Source: Stenocarpella maydis (Eukaryota; Ascomycota; Sordariomycetes; Diaporthales; Diaporthaceae). Taken from it: 64,000 bases of DNA. The stretch's first letter is position 1. The number at the start of each line of letters is the position of its first letter. The notes under the pieces are model-generated. The model saw nothing but the letters and a program-made list of their open reading frames with translations. It did not search any database and was not told where the DNA came from. This document shows, one piece after another, positions 11,079 through 21,458 of this stretch. Position numbers and translations under genes: made by a program. The DNA lies in NCBI GenBank assembly GCA_002270565.1, contig NQMI01000018.1, positions 1-64,000 on the forward strand, in the 5' to 3' direction.

Positions 11079-12270
11079 TTACTTCGGGTCATCCAAATCT
11101 TGCACCTTCCTATATACCTTGCGATGCATCTCTAAGAACACAAACGTACAGATGGTTTGCCTGCTTAGTGTCAGCTTGTCAGAGGCTCCAATCACGGCAT
11201 GGCAGCAGGGCAGCGCAACTCACGGTCCAAGCCTGAGGAAGCTGGGAACCCAGCCCTTGAACATCCAGCCCAATCCCTCCGCCGCCGTGATGTCCTTCAG
11301 CAGCGCCCCAATGCCCACGCTCTTTCCGCTCTGAGACATTATCCTCGTCTTGACGACGTCGATGGGGCTTGTCACCGTCGCGGCCGCCACACCCGCCAGG
11401 AAGGACGCCGTGAAGTGGGTGCCGAGGCTGTCCGACATGGGCGTGTATGCTATGAGCAGCTTCTTGAAGGTGTCGTAGCTCGCCAGCTGGCTGGCCGTCA
11501 TGGCGGCGGCCCGCATGCTGTTGGGCAGCACGCCGCGGAACCAGCTCATGAGCCCCTCCTCCCTGGCCATCCGCAGCATGCCGTCGAGGGCGTGCCTGTA
11601 TTTGCGCCGCTGCTCTGGGGGGAGCGCCGTATCGTGCTGCATCCGGATGTTGCAGATGTCGGCCGCGTTACCGGAGATGCCACCTATGAAACCCGCGCCA
11701 GACGACATGGCGACCAGAACGGGGAAGGAGGGCTGCTTGCCGCCGTTCTTCTTGGTCATGCGTGCCTTGAGCTCCTCGTATATGCCGAAGCGGACCGTCG
11801 AGTAGGTGAGCTGGCGGAGCAGGGAGGCGGACAGGCCGTTGTACAGGGCGCGGGCTCCATTGTTGCTGATGATGTATCTAAACGTGCCCAGCATGGACTT
11901 GGGCATGTCGCCGGAGCGCATCTGGAGCCGTACCTTTGTGTCGCGTGTCAGAACATGGAGGACTATATCGACAAAGGCGAATTCATGTTTATATAGACAA
12001 CCCGGTCGGTCGCGTGGACATATGTACCTTTACTGTTGACATATGGTCGCGTCAGTCCCATGGCGACTCATGGGCCACAGAAGCCTTTGGTGGTCAAGAC
12101 TTACCTAGATCGAGCGGGTGCGTAACGCAGGCCGCCATGGAACTTGCAGATCCCCCAAACCAGAATGGATACCGGATCGAGGGGCCATGGCTCTGTTTGG
12201 GTTGTCTCGGAGCCACGGCCTGGCTGGGCGGCGCCGAGGCCGAGGCCGCTGCCTCTTTTTCCGGCTGCAT
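11079..12270 (-). CDS. DIC1: Mitochondrial dicarboxylate carrier (Dic1-like), with a 5-nt micro-exon
   Basis: Inner-membrane carrier exchanging malate or succinate for phosphate. Four exons: 12270-12105, 12032-12028 (5 nt), 11933-11224 and 11160-11079, with introns of 72, 94 and 63 nt, giving about 320 aa. Three carrier repeats are visible. Repeat 1 has HPLDLVK, where Val-Lys exists only if the micro-exon is used. Repeat 2 has the variant GNAADICNIRMQHD, typical of Dic1. Repeat 3 has SPIDVVKTRIM. The last exon restores a C-terminal helix (GPQTICTFVFLEMHRKVYRK). The start at 12270 gives a short Ala/Ser/Pro-rich N-terminus before RYPFWFGGSASSMAACVTHP. Substrate assignment rests on resemblance to yeast Dic1; a related oxaloacetate or oxoglutarate carrier is less likely. 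Confidence 0.92.
12028..12032 (-). other. Micro-exon TAAAG of the dicarboxylate carrier gene
   Basis: On the minus strand the sequence reads CAACAG, then TAAAG, then GTACAT: an acceptor, five exonic bases and a donor. Exon 1 ends with one base (G) of a split codon; G+TA and AAG give Val-Lys. Exon 3 then begins with GTACGGCTCCAG in phase 0. The result, PLDLVKVRLQ, is the invariant first carrier signature. Joining exon 1 directly to exon 3 shifts the frame. The flanking introns each have a branch-like CTGAC and a proper acceptor. Confidence 0.85.
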
Positions 12271-12761
12271 CTCTCGAGGACGATATTATTGTGACATTAC
12301 CTCGAGGCGGGGAGTCAGAAGAAGCAAAGACTGGACAAATACACAGTAAATGCAGGGCAATTGGAGCAGTGTGGGAATTGGGGCCTCAAAGAGTGAGCGG
12401 AAGTCCCGGGGGCCTGTCGACGATGACGGCAAGTTGTTAGACTATAGCACGGTCACTCAACGGCTCTCTCCTCCGGCCGAGTCCCAAAGCGAGGGTCGAG
12501 TTTTCGACCGCTAAAGTGGCCCAGATGCTGGGTCTTGGTGGAGTGACGTCTGCTCTGCAGGGACAGGGGCTGCAGCGCTGCCGGCGGGAAAAGAGGTGGC
12601 TCCCAATGCCGTGGAATTGCTCCTGGCGTGATCGGCCTGGCCTCACTCTCTCTCAACCCCCAAGCTGCATCTGAGCACCTCAGCCGGCTGGCTTTAGGAT
12701 CTGGTGGCGGGCTTCATGGACATGGCATGACGCCACATGGCAACCGAGCTTCACACATACA
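12271..12761. promoter_or_regulatory. Bidirectional promoter region DIC1 / MSF1
   Basis: 491 bp between two divergent genes for mitochondrial proteins. No gene or clear binding motif is seen. Confidence 0.35.
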
Positions 12762-14312
12762 ATGCCTTCTCCTTGTCGGATCATACTCCGCGTGGCCCCG
12801 TCCAAGCTGGTCGCGCCGTTCCGCCCAACAATCTTCAAGCCGACACATGTGTTTCGACGTCCTTGGGCGGCATACTCGACAGGTGAACACCTCTCGCAGG
12901 GCCTCCAGTGTGCTGTCCTCTCGCTGCAGCCCCGCTGACATGACGACCAAGCTGCTTCGCCTGCCGCCACGGACAACAGCCACTCCTCGACGGTTGAGAT
13001 CGATGGCCGGACCTACACCAAAGACAGCTGGTACAATGTGCCCACCAACGTGATCGCCGCGGCGACGCGCAAGCTACACCTACAAAAAGATCACCCCGTG
13101 TCCATCACGCGGCAGATCATCGAGTCCGTCTTCCCGGCGCCTACCTACAAGTACTACAACAACTTCCACCCCGTCGTCTCGGTCCACGAGAACTTCGACT
13201 CCCTCGGCTTCCCGCCAGACCACCCAGGTCGCGCCCGCTCAGATACCTACTACGTGAACGAGTCCACGCTGCTGCGGACCCACACGAGCGCGCACGAGGC
13301 AGCCATCTTCAAGGCGAACGAGAGCGACGGCTACCTCATCAGCGCGGACGTCTACCGCCGCGACGAGGTGGACCGCAGCCACTACCCTGTCTTCCACCAG
13401 ATGGAGGGCGCGCGGCTGTGGGACAAGTCCAAGGTCCACGGCGGCGACGTGGCGGCCGCCGTGTGGGCGGACCTGGAGAAGCTGCCCAAGCACAGCATCA
13501 AGGTGGAGGACCCCAACCCGCCCTTCCACGCGGAGCGCAACCCCTTGCAGGCACAGTACCACTCGCCGGAAGAGACCGAGGCCATCGCGGCGCACCTGAA
13601 GCGCAGCCTGGAGCTGATGGTCGTGGAGATCTTCACGCGCGCGAAGCGGGCGGCCGCGGCGGCGAACCCGGACTACAAGGACGAGCCGCTGCGGGTGCGG
13701 TGGGTCGAGGCGTACTTCCCCTTCACGAGCCCCAGCTGGGAGCTCGAGGTGTACTACGCGGGGGACTGGCTCGAGGTGCTCGGGTGCGGTGTGACGCAGC
13801 AGAGCCTGTACATCAACGCCGGGCAGCCGCAGCAGCTGGGGTGGGCTTTCGGCATCGGGCTGGAGCGCATCGCCATGCTTCTCTTCAACATCCCGGACAT
13901 CCGGCTCTTCTGGTCGCGCGACCAGCGCTTCCTGGGCCAGTTCGCGGGCGTCTCAGACGACCTGTCGCTGGTGCGGCGGTTCGTGCCCTTCTCGCGGCAC
14001 CCGGAGTGCTACAAGGACGTGTCGTTCTGGCTCCGCTCGAGCTCCGCGGCGGGCGGAAATGACGCGAGGGCGAACAGGCACGACTTCCACGAGAACGACC
14101 TCATGGAGGTGGTCCGCAGCGTGGGGGGCGACGTGGTTGAGGACGTCAAGCTCGTGGACAAGTTCACGCACCCGCGGACGGGCAGGAGGAGCATGTGCTA
14201 CCGCATCAACTACCGCAGCCTCGAGAGGACGTTGACCAACGCCGAGACCAACAAAATGCACGACGAGGTCACCCGAGCGCTGGTGGAGAAGCTCGGTGTG
14301 GAGATCAGGTGA
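12762..14312 (+). CDS. MSF1: Phenylalanyl-tRNA synthetase, mitochondrial (monomeric class II)
   Basis: Charges mitochondrial tRNA-Phe. Exons 12762-12882 and 12952-14312 flank a 69-nt intron (GTGAAC...CAAG, branch GCTGAC), giving about 493 aa. Exon 1 encodes a textbook presequence (RIILRVAPSKLVAPFRP, then RRPWAAYST) and is needed because the exon 2 frame is closed by a TGA at 12936. The catalytic core includes HPVSITRQIIESVFP, FHPVVSVHENFDSLGFP, the aminoacylation region STLLRTHTSAHE and YPVFHQMEG, and WAFGIGLERIAMLLF, the class II motif 3. The C-terminal anticodon-binding domain ends with RRSMCYRINYRSLERTLTN. The length is near that of yeast Msf1. Confidence 0.95.
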
Positions 14313-15264
14313 GCGGCATGTCGGGGGGAGACGACGGGACGGTAGACACAAGCGCCCCGCGGTGAGGGTCCAGGGGCCGCCGGCCTTTCTTTTTAGCTAC
14401 GCGGCTGGGAGGGGAAAGTGGGCGCGAATCATCACCAGCCAGCGATCAGGTACACTGCAGATCGAGGTGATGCTGGCCCCCCACGCCCCACAATGCGGAT
14501 AGATATTAGTGCATGTTTGGAAGACGGTCAAGTGATACCCAAGCAGTATTGCCGCTTTCTCGGCCCCCCTTGCTGGCTCTCCGATGCCTTTGGTGCAGAC
14601 ACCGCAGCTACCGCGCCCTTTTGGCTGACCTGACCCATCATCCATGCCGGGCTATTCTGATTGGCCATGAGGTCGAGTCAGAACCCCGGTGGGAAGGCCT
14701 GGGGGATCCTGAGGGTCTCTTGCCGATCACCGGGACGGCAGGAGGGTTTAGTGTTATTCACTTGGGTGACGGCCTCTGCGTGGGCAGTCTTCTGAGAGTT
14801 CGTTAACTTGCTCTACACGACAGCTGCCGTGGCATCAAAGGTTAGTGTCGGTACTATGGGCATAGGTCGCGAGGGAAGTAAATAGTGGTCGGGACGAGAT
14901 GTTGTTGTGGCATTGCTTGTCATTCTCTTCGGCATGATCTGCCTCAAACTTCTGTGCATACTCAATGGTATCGTATACTAAACACTCTATACCTCTCACT
15001 TGTCGTCATCATATCCGCAAGAAATTCCCATCTCTAAAACAGAAAGCCTAATCAAAAGGCTGCCGTCCTAGCCAACGACTTCTGTTGTGGTTGCCACCAC
15101 ATGGAGCAGCCCACGTAAACCCGTGCACCGAAACAGATACGCCTTGATATGTGATGCAGTAGGCAATGACCCAAACACGCCGCCAAACGCCCGCCATGAC
15201 CGTGAACACCTTGCAGCAGTAAAGACAGTCTCTCATCTCAGTCCGCCTCGCCGGCCGAGGCAAA
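14313..15264. other. Intergenic region between convergent MSF1 and calcipressin
   Basis: 952 bp with no supported gene, presumably the two 3' UTRs. Only short unbiased frames are present. Confidence 0.4.
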
Positions 15265-16086
15265 CTATGCGTCGCTCATCAGCTCGACGGGCGGCCGGGC
15301 GGTGTGGGCCATGATGGGCTTGGTATCCACGTCCATGGGGCTGATGCTGCTCAGCTCCTCGACGGGGGCGTCCGTCATGTCGTCGACCATAACGCACGGC
15401 AGGTTGGGGCTGCCCCCGTGGTCCTCCGGGTGGAAGATGAGGGTGGAGCTGCGGCTCCTCGTCTGCCTGCCGCCGGCGGAGGCGGTGCTGAAGCCACCGG
15501 GTGAGCGGCCCTCAACGGGGCTGATGGGCGAGTCGGCGGCGATCTTGTGGTGGTGCAGCTTGGCCAGGGCCTCGGCCAGGTCCTCGGCGTGGACCTGCTT
15601 GTTGGGGGCGCCCTCGACGACCTGCTCCCAGTCGTGGGGAGGGGAAGGGGGCGGGGAGATGAAGAAGAGCTTGCCGGCGTCGGGGAGGGCGAGGTGGATG
15701 TCCTTGGGGGAGGCGTCGACGGGGGTGTGCTGGCCGAAGTAGACGCGGCAGCGCTCGCCGAGGATGGCCTCGCCGTCCCAGATGGAGCGGACGGCGATGG
15801 CGTCAGATATCGTGTAGAAGGAGACGAGGATGCGGCGGAAGGACTTGAGCGGGGCCCAGGTGTGGATCATGGCTGTCTTGGCGATGAGGCCCTTGATGGT
15901 CTGGAGGTTGTCGGGCTGGAAGACGGAGAGGTCTTGGAGGTTGGTGATGAGCAGGGTGTTTGTTGCGGGCGTTGGTGGTTGCAGGGCTGGCAGGTTGGAG
16001 AGGTCGAGGGTGAGTGACTTCCTGGACGCGCGGCTGGATGCCCGCGACGAGTCCTGGGGTCTCTGTTCTGGTGATGGTGAAGACAT
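15265..16086 (-). CDS. Calcipressin (RCAN/Rcn1-type calcineurin regulator)
   Basis: Calcipressins bind and modulate calcineurin, the calcium/calmodulin-dependent phosphatase of stress signalling. Single exon, 273 aa. The N-terminus is Ser/Arg-rich. Residues about 40-125 form the RRM-like domain (NTLLITNLQDLSVFQPDNLQ ... RCRVYFGQHTP). Residues about 139-151 hold FFISPPPSPPHDW, the serine-proline FLISPPxSPP box that defines the family. A C-terminal PCVMVD within PCVMVDDMTD looks like a PxIxIT calcineurin-docking motif. The linker is Ser/Gly-rich, with SPxS sites that may be phosphorylated. No intron is needed. Fungal orthologues are called Rcn1, CbpA or Cbp1. Confidence 0.9.
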   Translation of the reverse strand: MSSPSPEQRPQDSSRASSRASRKSLTLDLSNLPALQPPTPATNTLLITNLQDLSVFQPDNLQTIKGLIAKTAMIHTWAPLKSFRRILVSFYTISDAIAVRSIWDGEAILGERCRVYFGQHTPVDASPKDIHLALPDAGKLFFISPPPSPPHDWEQVVEGAPNKQVHAEDLAEALAKLHHHKIAADSPISPVEGRSPGGFSTASAGGRQTRSRSSTLIFHPEDHGGSPNLPCVMVDDMTDAPVEELSSISPMDVDTKPIMAHTARPPVELMSDA

Positions 16087-19000
16087 GATGGTTGTGTGTT
16101 GTCTTGTGTTTCTTGGTGGGTGGATGGATGGGTTGGTGCAAGAGTGGCCACTGTGCAGTTGTCGTACCGGGTCAGGTGTACTTGTAGTAAGAGGTGACGG
16201 CAGGTTGTTGTAGTTGAGAGTTGTGTTTGTGTCAGCTAGCTGTGCGAGGAAATGTCTGATGAGGTGATGATGGGCGGGACGAGCAGTGGGAGGTTGTCGG
16301 CGAGGAGGAGTGGTGTTCTTATGGGTTTATGAGAAATCGTGTGGCATGCGGCGTCTGGCGTCTGGTGTCGGGAGTGTCTGGAGGGTCTGGTTTGCCGTTC
16401 GTGTTGACGATGGAGACTTGGCCAGAGGGCCGTAGCCTGTAGGGGTGGCTAGCTTGGGAGTGTGGCTTAGAAAGTAAGTGATTTGCTAGCGCGCAAAGTG
16501 GGACGGACATCTCAACAATGAAGCTGCCCCGATAGAGCAGATAGGAGCGAGGGGGGTAGGGGTGGGGGTCTGTCGGCTGCAGTTCCGTACACTAGACTGA
16601 CTACCTAGGTACCTAGATACCTAGATACCTACCTACCTATTAGGTAAGTATGTAGCGAAGCTGGCTGGCGACTGAGAGAGACTCCTGCCTGGATGAAACA
16701 TGCACAAACGGTCGCAGGTCGCAGGACAAGCCAAGGTCCCGCAAAACAGAGCGGCAATGCAGGCGTAAGGACTTGATGGCTGGGGGGCCTGAGGGGACGC
16801 AACCCTCACCCGCAGCGCCTTCCCCACCGATCTGATAGTGGCTGCTGTGCCTGTGCTGCTGTGCCTGGCAGGCCCGCCTGTTACGTACCCCACTGACTGA
16901 CCGGCGAGCTGCCTCCCAAATCCTCCCTTCCCACCAGGAAGGAGGACTCCTTCTGGTGGCACCCCGGGTATACGAGACCATCGACCTGCCCAAAGTGGCC
17001 AGCCTGAGCATCCAGACCACATGGACTTGACCGTGTTGGCAACGCCAAGACCAGATGGCCAGGAACCATTCTCCAAGACAAGACAAGAGACAAGACAGCA
17101 GTGTCCCGGCACAAAACAAAGGTGGTCTGTCTTGGTCGAAACGACACAGCCTCGTTTGCTTTGTCGCTCTCGGTGCATCTGGCACCGTCTGGCCCGTCCA
17201 GCCTGCCAGTCCAGTCCGTCCCCGTACCGAGACCATGGCACCCAAACGTCTCGCCAAGGCGGCCTCTGCACGAAATCCGTTGCCACCGGAATGGTCATGA
17301 TAGACTCTGTCTACACCTCAGAGGCGGCCCGTGGGCCTGCCTCGACCTGCCAGCCCTGCCTCTCTCTTTGCCTTGCCACGTCGTATAAGCCTCAGGGGAT
17401 CATTTGCTCTTCAGACGACGCCGGAGCTCAGCCTTCCCTCCCGGCCTGGCCTCCTGTCCACACTGATGACGTTTGGGCTCGAGCCCAGCCAGTCATCCCA
17501 ACCTTCAATTGTCGTCGCCTCTACCCCGTCGTGGCGCCGCCTGCGGCTGCTAGACCGCCCATGCGCCGGCCATGGAACCCCTCGCCTGTCTGGAGACCTT
17601 GGAACGACACGCATGTCGGCTGGCCAAGCAGCTCCTTGCCACCTCTGTCCATCCGCGATGAACTCGAGCGAGGCTGAGCCAAGCCGAATCTGGGGCAAAT
17701 ATACCCCACGGCAGAGGCAGACCACCTCCGCTACGTTAAAAGACATGCACATTGTGCCAAGCTCATCTTGACTTCCACAAGCCACAACCCGCGCCGACGC
17801 GTCTTGCCTCGCTGCCCACCTCGTTAATTTCAACCAAGATTTACAAGCAATGCGGCACCGTCGGAGTTACTCCTGTTACGCCCGCCAAGACACGCAGGCA
17901 GTGTACAAGAGGATCTTCGATGGGTGAGGTTATTATCAAACCCACCACCAGGCTTGGTCTCGGACAGACTAATGCGCCAGGCCATTGGTCTACCACGCAC
18001 GCCTTGGCTCCGGTCCAGACCTCCGAACCATCATGGAAAGATTTCTTTGACTCCTTGGCCTGCCTCTGATCGAGGCCTTTCTCTTCCCCAACTCCTCTCC
18101 AAGTCCAATACCAGATGCCAGCGAGGAAAAAAAAAAGTTTATGCTGCACAGCCACCCAACCCTCGCAATCGTTTCTCAGCTCTTTTCCTTGTGCCCGTCC
18201 TGCTGCCCTCTCAAACTCCTCGCTTGTTTGACTCGCCAACCGTCACTGCTTGCCAAGTGCCGCGACGGCATTACTGTCACCTGCCCGCACCGAGATGGGC
18301 TTGGACTGAGGGGCTTGTGAGGCACTGTACTACCAAGGCGTGTAGGTGTGAGTTGACGACTCCCGTCTGGAGATGCCTCAGAGCTCCAATAGCGCGGATC
18401 AACCTCGACATTTCCCCTACCGGGTACTCGTCCGTTCATAACGTGAGCCATGCCTCCGCCCCGGGTCACGGATGCCCGGGGAAGAGTGGCTCAGCCTGTG
18501 CCTCTGACGGTGCTGAAGCACTATACGTGCATCATCAAGACCAAAGCCGGCGCCATCCTCTTGAGATCACCTTCCCCTCTCCTGTCAGCATCAGCGACGC
18601 AACCCCCCCTCGTCATCCTGCCCCGATGACTCGTGCGGGTGATGGGTTGGGTTGGATTGCATGCGAGGACCATCACATTGGACCCTGACAAGCGGGCTGA
18701 GCCACATCAACACAGCATGCTCCGCTTACATACACTCAGGGGCTGCGCGCCATCCATCCCTTTTCCCTTTGTGAGAATGGAATGGGTGAAGGTATACAGG
18801 CTGTATAGCCTGAGAACTTGCCCCTTTGCGTCCGGAACTGAATAGATGAGCATAGCGGTCTCATCCACCATCGGCTGCTGTCCCTCCACCATTGCGTGGT
18901 CTGAGAGCAGGAGAAAATGAAAAGGTTAATTATTGTAGACGTTGGCGACGGTGGGCATGTGGCGTTGGTTCACCGCCAATGTCTTGCCGGTGTATCATCT

Positions 19001-19539
19001 GGCACAATAACTTGTGATCATCCCCTATGGTACAGCCTCGGAACGAGGGAGTCTGCAGTAGGATGAGTTCAACCCAGCAGGACAACCTCATCTGGAATGA
19101 CTTAGTGTGAGTCAAAGATTATTGCCCAGGCGGCCAGCAAACGAACTCTTACGTCCTATACGCCTGCCCGGAGACAGAGCCTACCTGGCGCGCTCCCTTG
19201 TTGCATTGTTATGTAGGTAATTGTAGCACTTGGGCTACTATGTATTGCATCTCCCGAATCCTGCCCACTTATATTCAAGGAGTGATCCATGTGAGCCTCC
19301 AGTTGTCAGCACCGCAATCACGTCCACACTATGCACTGCTTTCATCCCAAGTGCTGCTGGTAAATCTCGGTCGCCTCGATCTATGTAGGACAATCGGAAG
19401 TAAACGATGCTATGCAGAAGAAACGCTCACTCTGATCTCCATGAACAGCGTGCGATATCCGCAATGCTGATCTTGTTGACCCTCGTACCAATCACGGTCC
19501 TCCATCAGGCACGCCGCAGGCTACGTCAATGAAGTAGAT
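16087..19539. other. 3.4 kb gene-poor region
   Basis: No supported coding gene. The longest frame (17021-17677) has no domain, irregular composition and overlapping frames on both strands. The stretch upstream of calcipressin (16087-16560) has a strongly biased C/T strand composition, consistent with a long 5' UTR or promoter. Tandem ACCTAGATACCT units occur at 16600-16648. No transposase, tRNA or structural RNA was recognised. Confidence 0.4.
16600..16648. repeat. Short tandem repeat of ACCTAGGT / ACCTAGAT units
   Basis: Imperfect 4-8 nt units (CTACCTAGGTACCTAGATAC, then CTAGATACCTACCTACC). Similar motifs recur at about 38325, 38590, 52126-52176 and 52578, so this is a dispersed simple-sequence family of the genome. 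Confidence 0.75.
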
Positions 19540-21458
19540 TCATGGAACCACAGGGAGGGCGGCCCTGAGGCCCGAGGCGGCCCTGAACCCAGACCAAGCC
19601 ACGGCCGCAACCAGCGCGGCTGCCAACATCAAGGTCGCCAGCCCCTGACGCTCAGAGGCACCGATACCAAGCCTGGGGCCTCCGGGCCGGCCTAGCTCTG
19701 TGGTCCGGCCCAGCTGCGGCACATACTTAAAGTCGAAGTTGGTCTCGCTCCCGAGCCCGACCTCCTTGTTGTGTACTGTGAGATGGTAGAAAAACTTCCT
19801 AACACGCTGCGTGCCAGGCAAGCAATGATAGTCCAGGTTAGTATTCCTTTTTACACTACGAATTTACCCAACGCGGCCGTGTGAGAGGAATCATGAGGGG
19901 GACGCGAAGGATGGAACGGCCAGAGGATTGGTAACTGCTACAGGGGCAGACTAACGCACCTCGTTCTTGCGCTCATCCCACTCCGGTATCGACCGGTACA
20001 GGTAGCACGTGCCCATGAAGTACAGACACTGCCCCGCCACCAACGCCCTGTGCCAGAGGCTCGGCGGCTCGATCCCGAGGGCGCGCGACAGCTCCCACCC
20101 GTTGAGCCAGTACGCCTCGGCGCAGAGGAACTCGCGGCTCACGAACGCGGGCGGCTGGCAGCTCAGCCCCGTGAGGACGTTGTTGGCCAGGACGGCCGAC
20201 ACTGCAGCATTGAGAGTCAGCATTCAGAGAACCATGGAAGGGGTTTCATTCAAACGCAGCGTGGATCGGGCCATAGTGTGGCCATAGCGTTTAGGACAAA
20301 GGCCCTGGGAGGGAAGGTCATATTCCAAAGCGGGTTAAAAATGACTCCAGAAGCTGCTTACTGTCGCTCGGGTCCAAGTCGGCCTCGACCAGCGACTCGA
20401 GCATGACCCTCGCCCGCCGGGCGTCCGCGAGCCACGGCTCCGTCGGCGTGCCGAGCAGGCGCGCGACCCAGCGCCACAGCGCCGTGTAGTCGTCGACCTC
20501 CCGCTCCCGTAGGTAGATGCCCTGCCGCGGGAGCCCCACCCACACCAGCGCGGCCGAGAAGGTCAGCACCGTGCCGACGCAGTCGAGGTCGTTGATGGGG
20601 ACCCCACACTCGGCGACGTCAAAGTACCCCTGCCTTTGGCGCGCGAGGGCCAGGATGCGGCGGCGCACGTGCGCGTGCAGGAGGCGCACCTTGATGCTGC
20701 TCGCGAAGCCCTCGCCTCCCGGCCGCACGCTGTCCAGGTCCCGCGTGACCTCTGCAGCATTGAGAGTTAGCTTTCAAAGAACCATGGAGAAAGGAGTTCA
20801 GCTCAAACACAATGTGGATCAGGTTATAGTGTGGCCATCGCATTTGAGATATAGGCTCCGGAAGGGAATTTCTTCTTCTAAAGTGGGTTAAAAATGACTA
20901 CAGGAGTTGCTTACGCAGGACGTGCTGGAACGTCTCGAGAAGACGCCGCCTGGCCACCTTGGCGCCGAACCCGCCCGTCCGCGAGAGCGTCTCGACCACG
21001 CGCCGCCCGGCCATTCCGCCCACCAGGGACTGGAAGGTCAGGCTGACGATGCTCGGCCCGCCGTACCGGTAGAAGACGTCCTGGCCCCTCTTGATCTGGT
21101 CCCAGTCCACCCACGGGGGCACCGTGTTGAGCTGGGTCCACAGCTCGGTGAGCTTTGGGTCCGAGGCGTGGTGTTGTTCCAGGAGGGCGTATAGATCGCG
21201 GCGTGGCGTGGCTTCTTTGTCACTGCTCTCGCCCTGGGGGGGTGCTTTCGCTGTGCCAGCGTCTACTGGCGCCTCTGGGGCGGGTTTCGACGACTGAGGC
21301 GGGCTTATAGCGTCCAGTCGGTCCAGACACTCCGCCCCGAGTACATCATAGCTAAAGGTTAATGGCCGCAGCTGCTCCTTGGTTAGATGCTCAGGAGTCC
21401 ACTCGTATGTATAGCCCCAGGTGCGGCGTATATCATGCTTTTCTTTTCTGAAAAGCAT
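19540..21458 (-). CDS. DUF2236 / MpaB-like oxygenase-family protein
   Basis: Member of the DUF2236 family (ER-bound oxygenase MpaB and rubber oxygenase-like domain, Pfam PF09995). Fungal members are mostly uncharacterised; MpaB cleaves a farnesyl chain in mycophenolic acid synthesis. Four exons: 21458-20915, 20751-20362, 20201-19960 and 19806-19540, with introns of 163, 160 and 153 nt, giving about 480 aa. Conserved segments are DVFYRYGGPSIVSLTFQSLV, LSRTGGFGAKVARRRLLETF, YFDVAECGVPINDLDCVGTV, FSAALVWVGLPRQGIYLRE and DYTALWRWVARLLGTP. A hydrophobic C-terminal helix (ATLMLAAALVAAVAWSGF) suggests membrane anchoring. The ATG at 21458 is uncertain, as an upstream exon with a membrane helix is possible. 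Introns 1 and 2 are near-copies of each other. No secondary-metabolite genes are adjacent. Confidence 0.85.
20202..20361 (-). repeat. Introner-like intron, copy 2 (intron 2 of the DUF2236 gene)
   Basis: 160 nt, phase 1. On the minus strand it begins GTAAGCAGCTTCTGGAGTCA and ends GCTGACTCTCAATGCTGCAG. It shares the TTTTTAACCC block, the central CTATGGCCACACTAT-like block and the whole 3' end with copy 1. Both copies carry proper branch sites (CTAAC and CTGAC). Confidence 0.8.
20752..20914 (-). repeat. Introner-like intron, copy 1 (intron 1 of the DUF2236 gene)
   Basis: 163 nt, phase 1. On the minus strand it begins GTAAGCAACTCCTGTAGTCA and ends GCTAACTCTCAATGCTGCAG. Aligned end to end with the next intron (20202-20361), roughly three quarters of positions match, with near identity at both ends and across the internal GTGGCC and CCATGG blocks. 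The exon between the two copies is not duplicated. Confidence 0.8.

Noticed and set aside
17021..17677. Plus-strand ORF of 218 aa in the gene-poor region
   Set aside because: Composition is irregular, no domain is visible, and competing frames of similar length exist on both strands.
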